From the NCBI GenBank assembly GCA_026315105.1, contig CM048747.1, positions 279,384,154 to 279,448,153 of the forward strand: DNA of 64,000 nucleotides, written 5' to 3'. The notes beneath the pieces were generated by a model that was not told the origin of the DNA, did not search any database, and saw only the letters and a list, made by a program, of their open reading frames with translations. The stretch is from Locusta migratoria. Its lineage: Eukaryota; Arthropoda; Insecta; Orthoptera; Acrididae. Positions within the stretch are counted from its first letter, which is position 1. The number at the start of each line of letters is the position of its first letter. The position numbers were made by a program, and so were the translations under genes. Positions 42,516 through 53,467 of the stretch are shown here, piece by piece.

Positions 42516-43775
42516 CTGGGAACTTTAATGAAGGAGGTGGACTGTAATTTACATATGCGCAAACTTTGATAGTATTTTGCACAACTGGGTTTTGCAAGCA
42601 ATATAATTTCTTTGACTTTAATCTTCGAGAGGAATTATTGACAGCTAACAAAATAACTTCTGGACGAGATGATTACTATTGATGGGATCAAGAAAGAATT
42701 TTAATAACAATTCGCATTTCTAGAAGAACCTTCAAATACTTTAATTTTGAATTGGTATAAACAAAACTAATTATTTTTTATTTTCCTTGGGGATGGTAAC
42801 AGTCCACGGAGAAGAAGTACTGAATCAGTTAACAAATATAAGGCTGGTTTCACTCCATCCGCCATCAAAGCTTCGAAAACATAATTCAACTTCGCCTTTT
42901 TGAGAAACAGTTGCTTGACAGCTTTTCCTTTTTGCAGGTGCAGGTTTCGGAAAATTATACGATATTTACCATTTACTGCGCAAGCGGCACAGGTTGCCAT
43001 TGTGATTGCTCCAACAGGAAATAAATGATTTACGTATCATTAAATAATGATAACTTTTACTTATTAGATAAGTTTTTTGTTACTTTCTTTGACTTTTTGA
43101 AAACACAATTTGATATTGCACAACTCCTATACCGTTTTGTCTGAAACGAGTTAATTTTCACATGCTGCTTGTTGTAGTGACGAAACGGTTGTTCTTCGAA
43201 AATTGTGAAAAGTGCTGTTTTCTAACGTAATTCTTCTACAGTTAAATTTAATCAAAGAACAAAGTTTTAGTAGTCAGAAAATGTATAATTTAATGTTCTA
43301 CATCTTACGAAAAGTTGCACTTGGATTTTATATATCATAAACGTGTCTGAAGGATGCGCACTAAATATGACCACGGCAACGAAGATAGGCGGGAAGATAG
43401 AAGAATGCTTCAAATATTGTGTACAGCAAGACGAGAAATATTTACAACGTTAAAAACAAAAAGAAAAGAAAGGATCTACCATGCGGAACATCAAAAATAT
43501 ACTTCTACAGTCGGCAATAGAAAGGAAGATTGAGGGAAAAGAAGAAATTGTCTAAAAATAAGAATGTAGTTAGATAAGGGAGCGTCCACACGGGATACAG
43601 GGAACCGCTTGTCGCCGTCCACACGCAGTTTCGCTACACGCTGTTGATTCAGCTTCTTCTTTGCGTCCATATACCAGTGTATGTCACGGGCAAAGGTTTG
43701 TCGTGTGCCTCTGCAACTAAAGAGGAAACAGTGGGTTTGAAGTCGAGGTCAGCATCGTCTAATGAAGACAAACTT
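42516..43775. other. Unassigned AT-rich stretch
   Basis: 42767-43000 is open for 77 codons on the minus strand without a known domain. A GC-richer patch with GTCCACACG twice (43587 and 43617) may be a repeat terminus. Nothing else was seen. Confidence 0.4.
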
Positions 43776-43912
43776 TGTCATCTTGGAGAATCGGGTTTCT
43801 GACGGTAATCCGCGTCGTACTAGCACGATATTTCGATCGCGTTACTCGCGATCGAAATATCGTGCAAGTACGACGCGTATTATCGGCAGAAACCCGATTC
43901 TCCAAGATGACA
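43776..43912. repeat. 137-bp hairpin palindrome
   Basis: Arms of about 62 bp (TGTCATCTTGGAGAATCGGG... and complement) with few mismatches surround CGATCGCG-TTACT-CGCGATCG, so the loop is only 5 bases. Open stretches across it in both frames are a consequence of the palindrome. Confidence 0.92.
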
Positions 43913-44131
43913 GCACCCCGCCGGGAAAGCCTCAATATGTACGTAAGACAAACTTTTCTTTATTATCTTTGGTGAAAGATTTGGAAGCTATTCCAGAACA
44001 GAGAAAACTTCAGGAAAATGTGAAATAATTCAAGTTATTGATAAATATAGGCTAAAAAATTCTACGACCCTGCATCAGCCAGGTTAACCCAATTTTGTAG
44101 CACACATGGCGCAACAGTATGATGTTCGTCC

Positions 44132-44133
<2 letters not shown>

Positions 44134-44164
<31 letters not shown>
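44134..44164. repeat. Poly-T tract
   Basis: About 31-34 consecutive T. It may be the reversed poly-A of a retroposed sequence, but the adjacent sequence is not identifiable. Confidence 0.9.
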
Positions 44165-44168
<4 letters not shown>

Positions 44169-45825
44169 ACCCCGCAGTTTTCCCCAAACTAAGTAAATCA
44201 TTCAACCCTCCCCGTAAAACTATCCTCTATCTTGGCAAATAGCAGTTACACACAACGTTCCTCTCAGTCCGCTCCAGAAATCGATAACCAATCTGATAGT
44301 TCAGTAATTTGCAGTATCTGAAAAAAAAAAACATCCTACTTCTGTAATACATATCATACTTACAGTGTCGTACTATTCAGAAATACTTTCATGACATGAA
44401 ATTCTGTTAAGGTCATTGACGTATTTGTATCTATCCTGTTAAAATTATAATAAAATATTTCATGTTTTTGCCACAAAGAAGTTTGTTTTGCACTTCTCTC
44501 AGTCACAGCCACCCTCTCTTCCATTGTTATATGCTTCCTTATGTTGGACCACCAACCGAAAAAATGGTTTCTGTATTGCACACTGTTCATCAAAAGCAGT
44601 TCCTGACATTCAATAGAAGTTGAAAAATTTCTCAGGATCTGCTCGAAGTGAGTCGGACTTGGGCTCTCTGCGCCGAAGACCAGCGACTCACTGCATCCAG
44701 ATGCACGGCCTCCTGTATGAAGGGGGCATAACGCAATAGACGTGATTATCAAATACATCTAAACTATTAAATATGATCTCTCATAGAATAGTGGTCTTTC
44801 CATTTGGTTTTCCATGTTCGGTACCCGATTTTAAACATCAACAAGAGTGTGAGATGAACACCTTTTATTACAACTTTTTTTAATCCGATTTGTATTTTTC
44901 CAAATATTCCGAAAAGCAATTTACAGTGCCTCACCCGTTACATGTGTCAATTTTCGAAGTACTAACCAACATAACGATTGTGACACATAGTTGAACCATA
45001 TTACTGTGTGCTCGTTAAGAGCTAAAAAGAATAGCCTCACAATAAAAAAAACATTTGTTTCTTATTTTTAACTGTCTTAAACTGCAAAATTAATAAAAAA
45101 AATAATAGTAAAGTGGACTGATACTCACCAGGATGAAAATCCGAAGTTACGTTTCAGAAAATGAGATCTATTTATTCGCTATTTAGGTTAATAAGCCCTA
45201 TTTTTGTGAAATCACATTTAATGTAAATCACTTTGTAATTGTGTAAATTATACGTAATTCATAATTTAAACACACACCACGATATACAGAATAATCAGTT
45301 ACATGAATTGTTATTTAAAGCACCTGAACTAAATATTTCCTTAGCATATTAACTTCAAAACACCTACACTCATGTTGTCTGTTATGTCAAATGTATTCCT
45401 GCCACAATTTCATGTGTCAATTATGTATTTATTTAATTATGTATTTATTTATAATATTTGGTACAAAAAGTCAACCAAAGAGCCTAGCCTATATGTCAAG
45501 ATGGCCACCATTTTCTTTTCTTTTTTTTATGATTTGTAACTATGATATGAGAACATAAATAGCAATTTCTCAGTTACGTCTGTTTAGTGGAAAGTTATTA
45601 CTAGTTTAGCAGAAACCCAAACCTCTTTTAGGATAATCACACTTGTTGAGACAAGAGAGCCAAAAAAGTAATACATTTTGTCTTTTTTATTATTTCAGAT
45701 TTGTGCATTCCGCTGCTCAATGACTTAAATGTGCTAATATCAAACATTAATTTTGATACCCCCCTCCCCCCCCCCCCCAAACACAGAGGTACACACATTA
45801 AGGGGTTCTTACACGTTCAACATTT
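44165..45825. other. Unassigned AT-rich stretch
   Basis: 44360-44758 is open for 132 codons on the minus strand but shows no domain and ordinary composition. C-run at about 45762-45778. No recognisable repeat. Confidence 0.45.
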
Positions 45826-45839
45826 ATGAACAATGATAT

Positions 45840-47221
45840 TGTGTCAATATATTGTGCTAAAGTGCGAGGCCAAGAACGACACAATATATATTCCCGGGAC
45901 GTGTCAGTTACAGTTCTACCTCCGTATCAAACACGTCGGCGCTTCACGACGTTGATGTCGCATGTATTGCGAGTGTCGTTGCTAAGTGCGGCAAGAAGAG
46001 AAAGAGGGGGCGGATGGTGAAAAATTGGCTTGGAATGCGTTCTACACATGGCCACATTAACATGCTAAAGGAACTTGCGAGAGAGCCAGATGATTACCGT
46101 AACTTTTTAAGGATGAATGAGGTGCACTCAGACTGGGATTGTAGGTCAGGGCGGGATTATGACAGAAGGAGGCCGTTAAATGGCAATGGGGGTCCAAGAG
46201 CCGTCATCTCGGGCTCTTCCATGCAGTAAAAACGCACTCAAAGGTGGATTGTTGGATATTAGGGACAATGGGGGATTGGACGTTAAAATTTGTAATAGAT
46301 ACGGGTGTCAATGCTTCAATTATTCGTGGCAAGTATGTTGTTAGTAGGGAGTGTCGCCCTCGCGGGTTTAAGTGGAGTTGGAGGTATTGGGGTACGATCA
46401 CTAGGGTGTACCACGTTGGTGTTTTCAGTTAATGGTACGCAATTTCAGGAAACGGTAGAAGTGCTGTCAAGATTAAGTGACGGGTATGACGCGATTATGG
46501 GACTTGACTTTCTCGATAAATATCACGCTATAATCAGTCTCGGTCAGCAAACGGTGCAACTTGGTGAGGTCTTATTTCCATTAGGTGGCACAGCTGCAAA
46601 CGACTTACCGCTGCAAGATTCTCCGAAGCGCAAGGAAGATTTACCTAAACTGCAAGCGATGCCCTTGAGAATAGGTTCGCGTGATAAGGTACCTTTGGGT
46701 ACAGAGAAGGTGTTCTGGGTTGATGTGCATACCGTTTTACCTCCAGATACATTGTGTTTAATAGAGCCTCTAGCGGCGAACGAGGAATTAGAGACGGCAC
46801 ACTGTTTTATGCCGAGAAGCATAGTAAAGATTGAGGAAATAGACGGGGGCAAAAAGGTACCGGTACTTGTAGATAATTTTGGAACGGAAGATAGCGAGTT
46901 GACAAAAGTACGCGACAATTAGTACGTTCGAGGAGGAAGATTTTGACTGATCCGAGAGGGAAACCATGGGAAATCCAGCAGCCTATAAAACTGCGATGCG
47001 CCAGAAAATTGCACATTTAAAAGGAACTGAAAGGGATAAAATTGAAGCCGTTTTAAAGGAATATCAGGAACTGTTCAATACACAGGGGCCGTTGCGCAAC
47101 ATAGAATTCCGACGGGTAACAGCGCACTAATTTATAAGAAACCTTATAGGGTGGCGCGACACTTACTACCCTTGCTGGACGACTTTATTGAGCAGCAATT
47201 ACGGGATGGGATTATAGAGTA
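45840..47221 (+). pseudogene. Errantivirus-like Gypsy provirus: start of pol with protease
   Basis: This is an old retroelement copy. About 46014-46220 encodes the region before the protease; the protease active-site motif DTG is at about 46296-46304, in the frame open 46244-46432. A frame change near 46390 moves the rest of the protease (GYDAIMGLDFL, about 46485) into the frame open 46305-46922. A stop after the protease-RT linker (46920) and the RT N-terminus in a third frame near 47110-47220 follow. Gag is missing, so the provirus is 5' truncated. The gene is cut at 47221 by a composite insertion and continues at 53468. Confidence 0.85.
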
Positions 47222-48154
47222 CTAGCTCATATGCCCATGCTTCGCAACGGTTGTTGAAGGAGAGCCTGTGAGTGTCATGGCCGTTTTGGGTTCCGGACCT
47301 CAGTCAGTAAAAACAGAATCCTTGTTGGATCACTCTGTCAATAAACTCAGTTGTCCTAGTCAAGATGTCAAATGTAAGTAAAAGACATTGTCCGAAACGA
47401 CGTATCTTCATAAAGATGTCAAATGTAAGCAAAAAAATGTCGTTAAGTATTTAATACACAAAACGAAACCAGTAGCACTATGTTCAATGTTTGTTGGTAT
47501 TCGTAGAAATAAGATTGCTTAATTCTGTCACAGACGTTCGCTTTCTTGTTGTACTACCCATACTTATTATGCAGCAGCGGTGTTTATTAGTTCCTTGGTG
47601 CACTGCAGCGCCTCTATCGCTTGTTTGCTGTACTACGCAATCCATACTTCAAGCATAACCTACATCTAAAACAATTTCCCTGATTCCACTTTTATGAAAC
47701 GAAGTTGCTCCATGCAAATCCGTGAAGTAGTTTAGGAGATCGGGTATTTCTAATAGATGAACGGACAATTACTGAAAACACTTAAGATTGTGATGTATCT
47801 TTTTCCATGATCTGCCTATATGTTGCCCCAATCTTAGCTCAATTTTCCTGTGAAAACCGCATGAAAATGTGTCAGTAGTTTCTTTTTATTACGTTTGCGA
47901 AACGTGTTAGAAATTGGCATATCATCATGAATATGATGTAGCTTACATCATACAACAGTTATATGTGCAATTAAAACATTTATTTCATGATCATTCATAT
48001 CTCTGGACAATGAGCTGAGGCATGGAAAGCTGAAGTATAATATTTCCTTAATGAAGTAGAAATATCACTGAAAACAATTATTATTCTTACGGTTGGCTCT
48101 CTTTCCGTTAGATACGCTTTTGTCGCTCCAAGCGTGAGACTTAAACTTCCATAG
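47222..48154 (+). repeat. Unclassified repeat family X, left part
   Basis: Repeat DNA interrupting the provirus RT. It contains degenerate modules (TTTTATGAAACGAAG, CATGCAAATCCGTGAAGTAGTTTAGGAGAT, TCTAATAGATGAACGGACA) that recur at 51940-52540 and 53080-53420. No protein. It is the left half of a unit split by the LINE at 48164. Confidence 0.75.
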
Positions 48155-48371
48155 CAGTTGTACCCACCCCCATGAACCACAGACATTGCCGAGGTGGGGT
48201 GGCTTGCGTGCCTCAACGATACAGATAGCCGTACCGTAGGTGCAACCACAGCGGAGGGGTATCTGTGGAGAGGCCAGACAAACGTGTGGTTCCTGAAGAG
48301 GGGCCTTTTCAGTAGTTACAGGGGCAACAGTCTGGATGATTGACTGAGCTGGCCTTGTAACATCAGCTAAT

Positions 48372-48886
48372 GTGGCTTTGCCACACAGCTACTGCGAACG
48401 GCTGAAAGCAAGGGGAAACTACAGCCGTTACCTTTCCCGAGGACATGCAGCTCTACTGTATGAACATATGATGATGGCATCCTCTCGGGTAAAATATTCC
48501 GGAGGTAAAATAGTCCCCCATTCGGATCTCCGGGCGGGGACTACTCAGGAGGATGTGATCATCAGGAAAGACAATACTGGCATTCTACGGGTCGGAGCCT
48601 GGAATGTTAGATCCCTTAATCGAGTAGGAAAATTAGAAAATTTAAAAAGGGAAATGGATAGGTTGAAGTTAGATATAGTGGGGATTAGTGAAGTTCGGTG
48701 GCAGGATGAACAGGATTTCTGGTCAGGTGAGTACAGGATTATAAATACAAAATCAATTGGGGGTATCACAGGAGTAGGATTGATAATGAATAAGAAAATA
48801 GGAATGCGGGTAAACTACTATGACCAGCAGAGTGACAGCATTATCATTGTCAAGATAGATACGAAGCCAACACCGACAACAGTAGT
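48372..48886 (+). pseudogene. LINE endonuclease, N-terminal part
   Basis: Open from 48372. The APE-type endonuclease begins about 48585 with ILRVGAWNVRSLNRVGKLE (Asn of the first motif) and KLDIVGISEVRWQDEQDF (catalytic Glu), then GVGLIMNKKIG. Endonuclease nicks target DNA to prime reverse transcription. The frame runs into the SINE head at 48887, giving a fortuitous C-terminal extension. Confidence 0.9.
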
Positions 48887-49097
48887 GCCGGCCGCGGTGG
48901 CCGAGGGGGCTGAGGTGCTTCAGTCACGGTCTGCACGGCCACTACGGTCGGGGGTTCGAATCCCCCCTCGGGCATGGATATTTGTGCCGTCCTTAGTTGT
49001 AGGTAGATCATAAGTAGTTTGTAAGTTTAGGGACTGATGACCCCGTAGTTAAGTCCCTTAAGCTTATCAAACATTTGAACATTTGAACAACAGTAGT
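48876..49097 (+). mobile_element. tRNA-derived SINE inside the LINE endonuclease
   Basis: Full-length SINE at 48887-49086 (GCCGGCCGCGGTGGCCGAGG head, box B GGTTCGAATCCCC, ACATTTGAACATTTGA tail). The TSD ACAACAGTAGT is at 48876-48886 and 49087-49097. The LINE frame resumes directly after the second TSD. Confidence 0.96.
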
Positions 49098-49980
49098 ACA
49101 GGTTTATATGCCAACTAGCTCTGCCGATGATGAGGAAATCGATGAAATATATGAGGAGCTAAAGGAAATTATTCAGAAAATTAAGGGAGAGGAAAACTTA
49201 ATTGTTATGAAAGACTGTAATTCGGTAGTAGGACAAGGAAGTGAAGGGAATATAGTAGGTGAATATGGTCTGGGCAAAAGGAATGAAAGAGGAAGCCGCC
49301 TGGTAGAATTTTGCACAGAACATAATTTAGTTATAACAAACACCTGGTTCAAAAATCACAAAAGAAGGTTTTATACGTGGAAGATACCAGGAGACACCGG
49401 GAGATACCAGATAGATTTTATAATGGTAAGACATAGATTTCGGAACCAGGTTTTACAGTGTAAGACATACCCAGGGGCAGATATAGACTCTGACCATAAC
49501 TTGTTGGTTATGAACTGTAGGCTGAAACTGAAGAAACTACAAAAAGGTAGGAAAATAAGGAGATGGGACCTGGATAAACTGAAAGAACCTGAGGTTCTTA
49601 AGAATTTCAGAGGGAGCTTTAGACAACAATTGACAGAAACAGGGGAAAATAAAACAGTAGAGGAGAAATGGGTAAAATTGAGAGATGAAATAGTTAAGGT
49701 AGCAGAGGACAAAATAGGTAGGAAGGCAAGACCTACAAAAAATCCTTGGATATCACAGGAGATACTAAATTTAATCGATGAAAGGAGAAAATAGAAAAAT
49801 GCAGTAAATGAAACAGGAAAAATGGAGTACAGACGACTAAGAAATGAGATTGATAGGAAGTGCAAAATGGCTAAGCAGGAGTGGCTAGAAGGCAAATGCA
49901 AGGATGTAGAAGAATGTATAAATAGGGGAAAAATAGATACAGGAAAATAAAAGAAACATTTGGAGATAAGAAAAACAGCT
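49098..49980 (+). pseudogene. LINE endonuclease, C-terminal part and linker
   Basis: Open 49108-49794 (228 residues). VQVYMPTSSADDEE is followed by LIVMKDCNSVVG (the GDxN motif is KDCN, so the Asp and Asn remain but Gly is lost), then RRFYTWKIPGDTGRYQIDFIMV and the catalytic SDHNLL near 49490. Stop codon at 49792, then the linker (KMEYRRLRNEIDRKCKMAK) continues to a second stop near 49948 and a frameshift before the RT frame. Confidence 0.9.
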
Positions 49981-49982
49981 CT

Positions 49983-51182
49983 ATGAATATCAAGGACCAT
50001 GATGGAAAACCAGTTCTCAGCAAAGAAGGGAAAGCTGAAAGGTGGAAAGAGTATATAGAGGGGCTCTACAAAGGAAATGAACTTCGAGACAATATTGTAG
50101 GCAAGGAAGAGGATGTAGATGAAGATGAAATAGGAGATACTTTACTGAGAGAAGAATTTGACAGAGCACTGAAACACCTAAGTCGAAACAAGGCCCATGG
50201 AGTAGATGATATTCCCTCAGAGCTACTGAAGTCTCTGGGAGAACCAGCCATGACAAACCTGTTTCACCTGGTGTGTAAGATGTATGAGACGGGCGAAGTA
50301 CCCTCAGACTTTAAGAAAAATGTTATAATCACCATTCCAAAGAAAGCAGGTGCAGACAGGTATGAAAACTACAGAACCATCAGTTTAATAAGTCATGGTT
50401 GCAAAATATTAATAGGAATTATTTACAGAAGGATGGAAAAGCTGGCAGAAGCCGACCTCGGGGAAGATCCGTTTGGGTTCAGGAGAAATGTAGGAACTCG
50501 GGAGGCAATACTCACTTTACGGCTTATCCTAGAAGATAGATTAAGAAAAGGCAAACCTACATTTCTAGCTTTTGTAGATTTGGAGAAGGCTTTTGACAAT
50601 GCTGATTGGAGTAAACTCTTTCGAGTTCTGAAACAAGCAGGAGTAAAATATAGGGAGCGTAAGGTTATTTACAACTTGTATAAAAACCAGAGAGCGGTTG
50701 TCAGAGTTGAAGGGCATGAAAGGGATGCAGTGGTGGGAAAGGGAGTAAGACAGGGTTGTAGTCTTTCTCCATTGTTATTCAATTTGTACATTGAGCAAGC
50801 TATAAAGGAAAGCAAGGAGAAATTTGGTGAAGGAATTAAAGTTCAGGGTGAAGAAATAAAACCATTGCATTTTGACGATGACGTTCTAATTCTGTCAGAG
50901 ACAGCAAAGAGCCAGGAAGAACAATTGAATAGAATGGGCAATGTGTTGAAAGGAGCATATAAGATGAACATTAACAAGAGTAAAACTAGGGTAATGGAGT
51001 GCAGTGTAAGAAAATCATGTGATGCTGAAGGAATTAGATTGGGAAACGAAGCAATGAAGGAGGTAAATGAGTTTTGTTACTTGGGCAGTAAAATAACAAA
51101 TGATGGTCGCAGTACAGAGGATATAAAATGCAAAATGGCAATGGGTAGAAAAGCGTTCTTGAAAAAGAGAATATTGATTTAA
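49983..51182 (+). CDS. LINE reverse transcriptase, long open frame (399 aa)
   Basis: The longest open frame in the window. Order: linker (KEGKAERWKEYIEGLYKG), finger (RNKAHGVDDIPSELLKSLGEP), KKNVIITIPKKAGADRYENYRTISL, FLAFVDLEKAFDNADWSKLF (palm A, catalytic Asp), GVRQGCSLSPLLFNLYIE (palm B), HFDDDVLILSETA (the FADD box with Ala changed to Asp, both catalytic Asp kept, near 50870), thumb (NINKSKTRVMECS) and NEFCYLGSKITNDGRSTEDIKCKMAMGRKAF. It stops at 51180; the C-terminal GRPRDGY block continues in other frames (51392-51619). Not a host gene. Probably inactive because the endonuclease is split and the C-terminus is out of frame. Confidence 0.9.
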   Translation: MNIKDHDGKPVLSKEGKAERWKEYIEGLYKGNELRDNIVGKEEDVDEDEIGDTLLREEFDRALKHLSRNKAHGVDDIPSELLKSLGEPAMTNLFHLVCKMYETGEVPSDFKKNVIITIPKKAGADRYENYRTISLISHGCKILIGIIYRRMEKLAEADLGEDPFGFRRNVGTREAILTLRLILEDRLRKGKPTFLAFVDLEKAFDNADWSKLFRVLKQAGVKYRERKVIYNLYKNQRAVVRVEGHERDAVVGKGVRQGCSLSPLLFNLYIEQAIKESKEKFGEGIKVQGEEIKPLHFDDDVLILSETAKSQEEQLNRMGNVLKGAYKMNINKSKTRVMECSVRKSCDAEGIRLGNEAMKEVNEFCYLGSKITNDGRSTEDIKCKMAMGRKAFLKKRILI

Positions 51183-51391
51183 GCCTAAGGAAGTCCTTTC
51201 TGAAGGCATTTGTATGGAGTGTTGCCTTGTATGGGAGTGAGACATGGACGATAAACAGTGCGGACAGGAAGAGGATAGAGGCTTTTGAAATATGGTGCTA
51301 CAGAAGAATGCTAAAGATTAGGTGGGTGGATCGCGTAACTAATTAGGAGATACTGAACAGAATTGGGGAGAAAAGAAATTTCTGGCATACC

Positions 51392-51622
51392 TTGACTAAA
51401 AGAAGGGATAGATTGGTAGGATACATTCTTAGACATCAAGGAATTGTGAATTTAGCGTTGGAAGGAAGTGTGTTGGGTAAAAATCGCAGAGGAAGACCAA
51501 GAGATGGATACAGTAAGCAGATTCAGACAGATGTACGTTGCCGTTCTTATGTGGAGATGAAGAGGCTTGCTCAGGATAGGGTATTGTGGAGAGCTGCATC
51601 AAACCAGTCTCCGGACTGAAGA
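51392..51622 (+). pseudogene. LINE C-terminal domain, out of frame
   Basis: RDRLVGYILRHQGIVNLALEGSVLGKNRRGRPRDGYSKQIQTDVRCRSYVEMKRLAQDRVLWRAA is the family C-terminus, displaced from the RT frame by indels and stops near 51180-51345. Confidence 0.88.
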
Positions 51623-51647
51623 CCACAACAACAACATACAGTTGTAC

Positions 51648-52543
51648 TTATACATTAGACTGTGATATCAGTATGTAAATATATGAATTAAACACGGCGA
51701 AGATTGTATCAGTTTTATATTCATCGAGTTGAATCATATTTTGTAAAAGATAACAAAAAAACCAGAAATATGGTAAATTTCAAAAGTCAAAGAGTAAGTA
51801 GTATTTTCAAAGGGTAATAATCAGATCGCTGCCCCAAACTTTACACGAACACCCGCAGTGCTATCTATTAGTTCTTTGCTGCATTATGCCGTTCTTTCCA
51901 AGCATGAAATACACCTAATACTTCAAATTAAGATATATTTTATTTTTCTGGTCTGATTTTGATGAAATGAAGCCAATATGTTTCCCCAGGATATTCTCTA
52001 TTTATCTGTGATACCCCATGAACGTTCATTTAGTACTTTTGGAGATTACTCTCTACAATTAGACACATGCGATTGCTTTCAGAGAAATGTTTAAATTGTT
52101 GTATCTTACTTCCTCTGATCCCATTTTGTAAAATGAAGCGTTTCTGTAACTGCAAGATACCGTCACGTTTCTTGTGAAAAACCCCTGAAAATTCGTCTAT
52201 TAGTTTTGGAGATGAAAGAGAAAGATAGACATGACGGCTCTCGATGAAAAACGTTAAATTGTGATGTTCTTCTTTCCGTGATCCGATTTTTATGAAACTA
52301 AGTCTATATGTTGTCCCTTGATACGCTGAAGTTACCTGTGAAAATCCCATGCGAATTTGTGGTTTTGGAGAAGTGGTTTCTAATAGATGAACAGACAGAC
52401 ACGGCGGTCTGTGAAAACACTTCGTGATTTTATTTTGATGAAATCATGCCTAGATCATGAACCAATCTTCGTTCATGTTTTCTGGGATAACCGCATGAAA
52501 ATTCGTCCAGTAATTTTGAAGATTTAAGCGATCAGCGACAGGC

Positions 52544-52599
<56 letters not shown>

Positions 52600-53467
52600 T
52601 TGTACAATTGTAAAATTTTGCAGGAATATATTGATTTGTATAAGTGCTGTACGTCGGTAAAATTTGTTGCGAATACAGTTAGTCGTAAAGAAGTAATATA
52701 TTAAAACGTGACGCTTGGTGGAGTGGTTTTCCATGAACGTTACTCTTTACGTCCTCATATCTCATGAACTATACGTCGTAATGTGATACAATTTCTAAAG
52801 TATATTCATCTGTATGTGTGTATACTATCTGTAAAATTTCTTGTGACTTCCATTTGAGTGTAGAAATTATAGACTGTAACGATATACCGAATGCCGTAGT
52901 TTTGCTCCATGAACAGCAGAAAAGTAGTAAGCGAGAAACCTTTTTCCTTTCATTATTTTGATGTGGTTGTTTGCGAGAAAAAGTTTAATAAAGGTTTGAA
53001 ATTATGTTTAAAGTTTGTTGCAAGTCGCCATGTACTGTCATTCTCATATAGTGTGTTTATAAAGTCTTGTCGCATTATGTATCCGATTTTTGTGATTCCT
53101 ATTGTTCATGACGTTATATCTCCTGAACCATCTGTCGTACGTGGTTCGTACTTCTACAGCAGTTGTTAGCTCACGTTCAAAATATGTGTACCAAATGTGC
53201 TTGAAATCGGTCCAGTGGTTTAGGAGAAAATGTGCAACATTGTCGTTAGACGCAGCAGTTTTTCGTGCATCCCATTGTTTATGATGTCATATCTCCTTAC
53301 GTATGTGTCGTAGGTGATTCTTAACCCAACAGCGATTGTTGCCTGATATTAAGGAACATGTGTACCAAGTTCGGTTGAAATCGGTCCAGTAGTTTAGGAG
53401 GAGATGTGGAACATACATACATACATAATACATACACACATACAGCCTATTTTATAAGATGTAAGAT
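51648..53467 (+). repeat. Unclassified repeat family X, right part
   Basis: It continues the unit broken at 48154. Three or more degenerate modules (about 150-190 bp) share 'TTTTATGAAA-TAAG..CTATATGTTG', 'GTGAAAAxCCCATGxAAATTxGT', 'TAGTTTTGGAGAT' and 'TAATAGATGAACAGACAGACACGGC'. The second half is like 25010-25340. It ends TTTATAAGATGTAAGATAAGATT at the point where the provirus RT resumes. 47222 and 53467 carry no obvious TSD. Confidence 0.75.
52543..52602 (+). repeat. (CA)n microsatellite followed by (TA)n
   Basis: About 24 CA units followed by TATATATAT, inside family X. Confidence 0.96.

Larger units (their letters stand above)
48155..51647 (+). mobile_element. Near full-length EN/RT LINE with 9-bp TSD
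   Basis: CAGTTGTAC at 48155-48163 and 51639-51647 bounds a 3.47-kb LINE. It has a ~270-bp leader, an endonuclease and RT reading frame, and a 3' end reading CTGAAGACCACAACAACAACA. Fragments of the same family lie at 19.6, 21.5, 34.8, 36.1 and 37.5 kb; this copy is the most complete and least decayed. A SINE (48887) splits the endonuclease. Confidence 0.92.

Noticed and set aside
43762..44028. Small protein (88 aa) at 43762
   Set aside because: The frame crosses a perfect hairpin; both strands are open because of the palindrome.
44360..44758. Host gene of 132 codons on the minus strand
   Set aside because: No domain, no splice context or start context, and AT-rich composition like the surrounding spacer.
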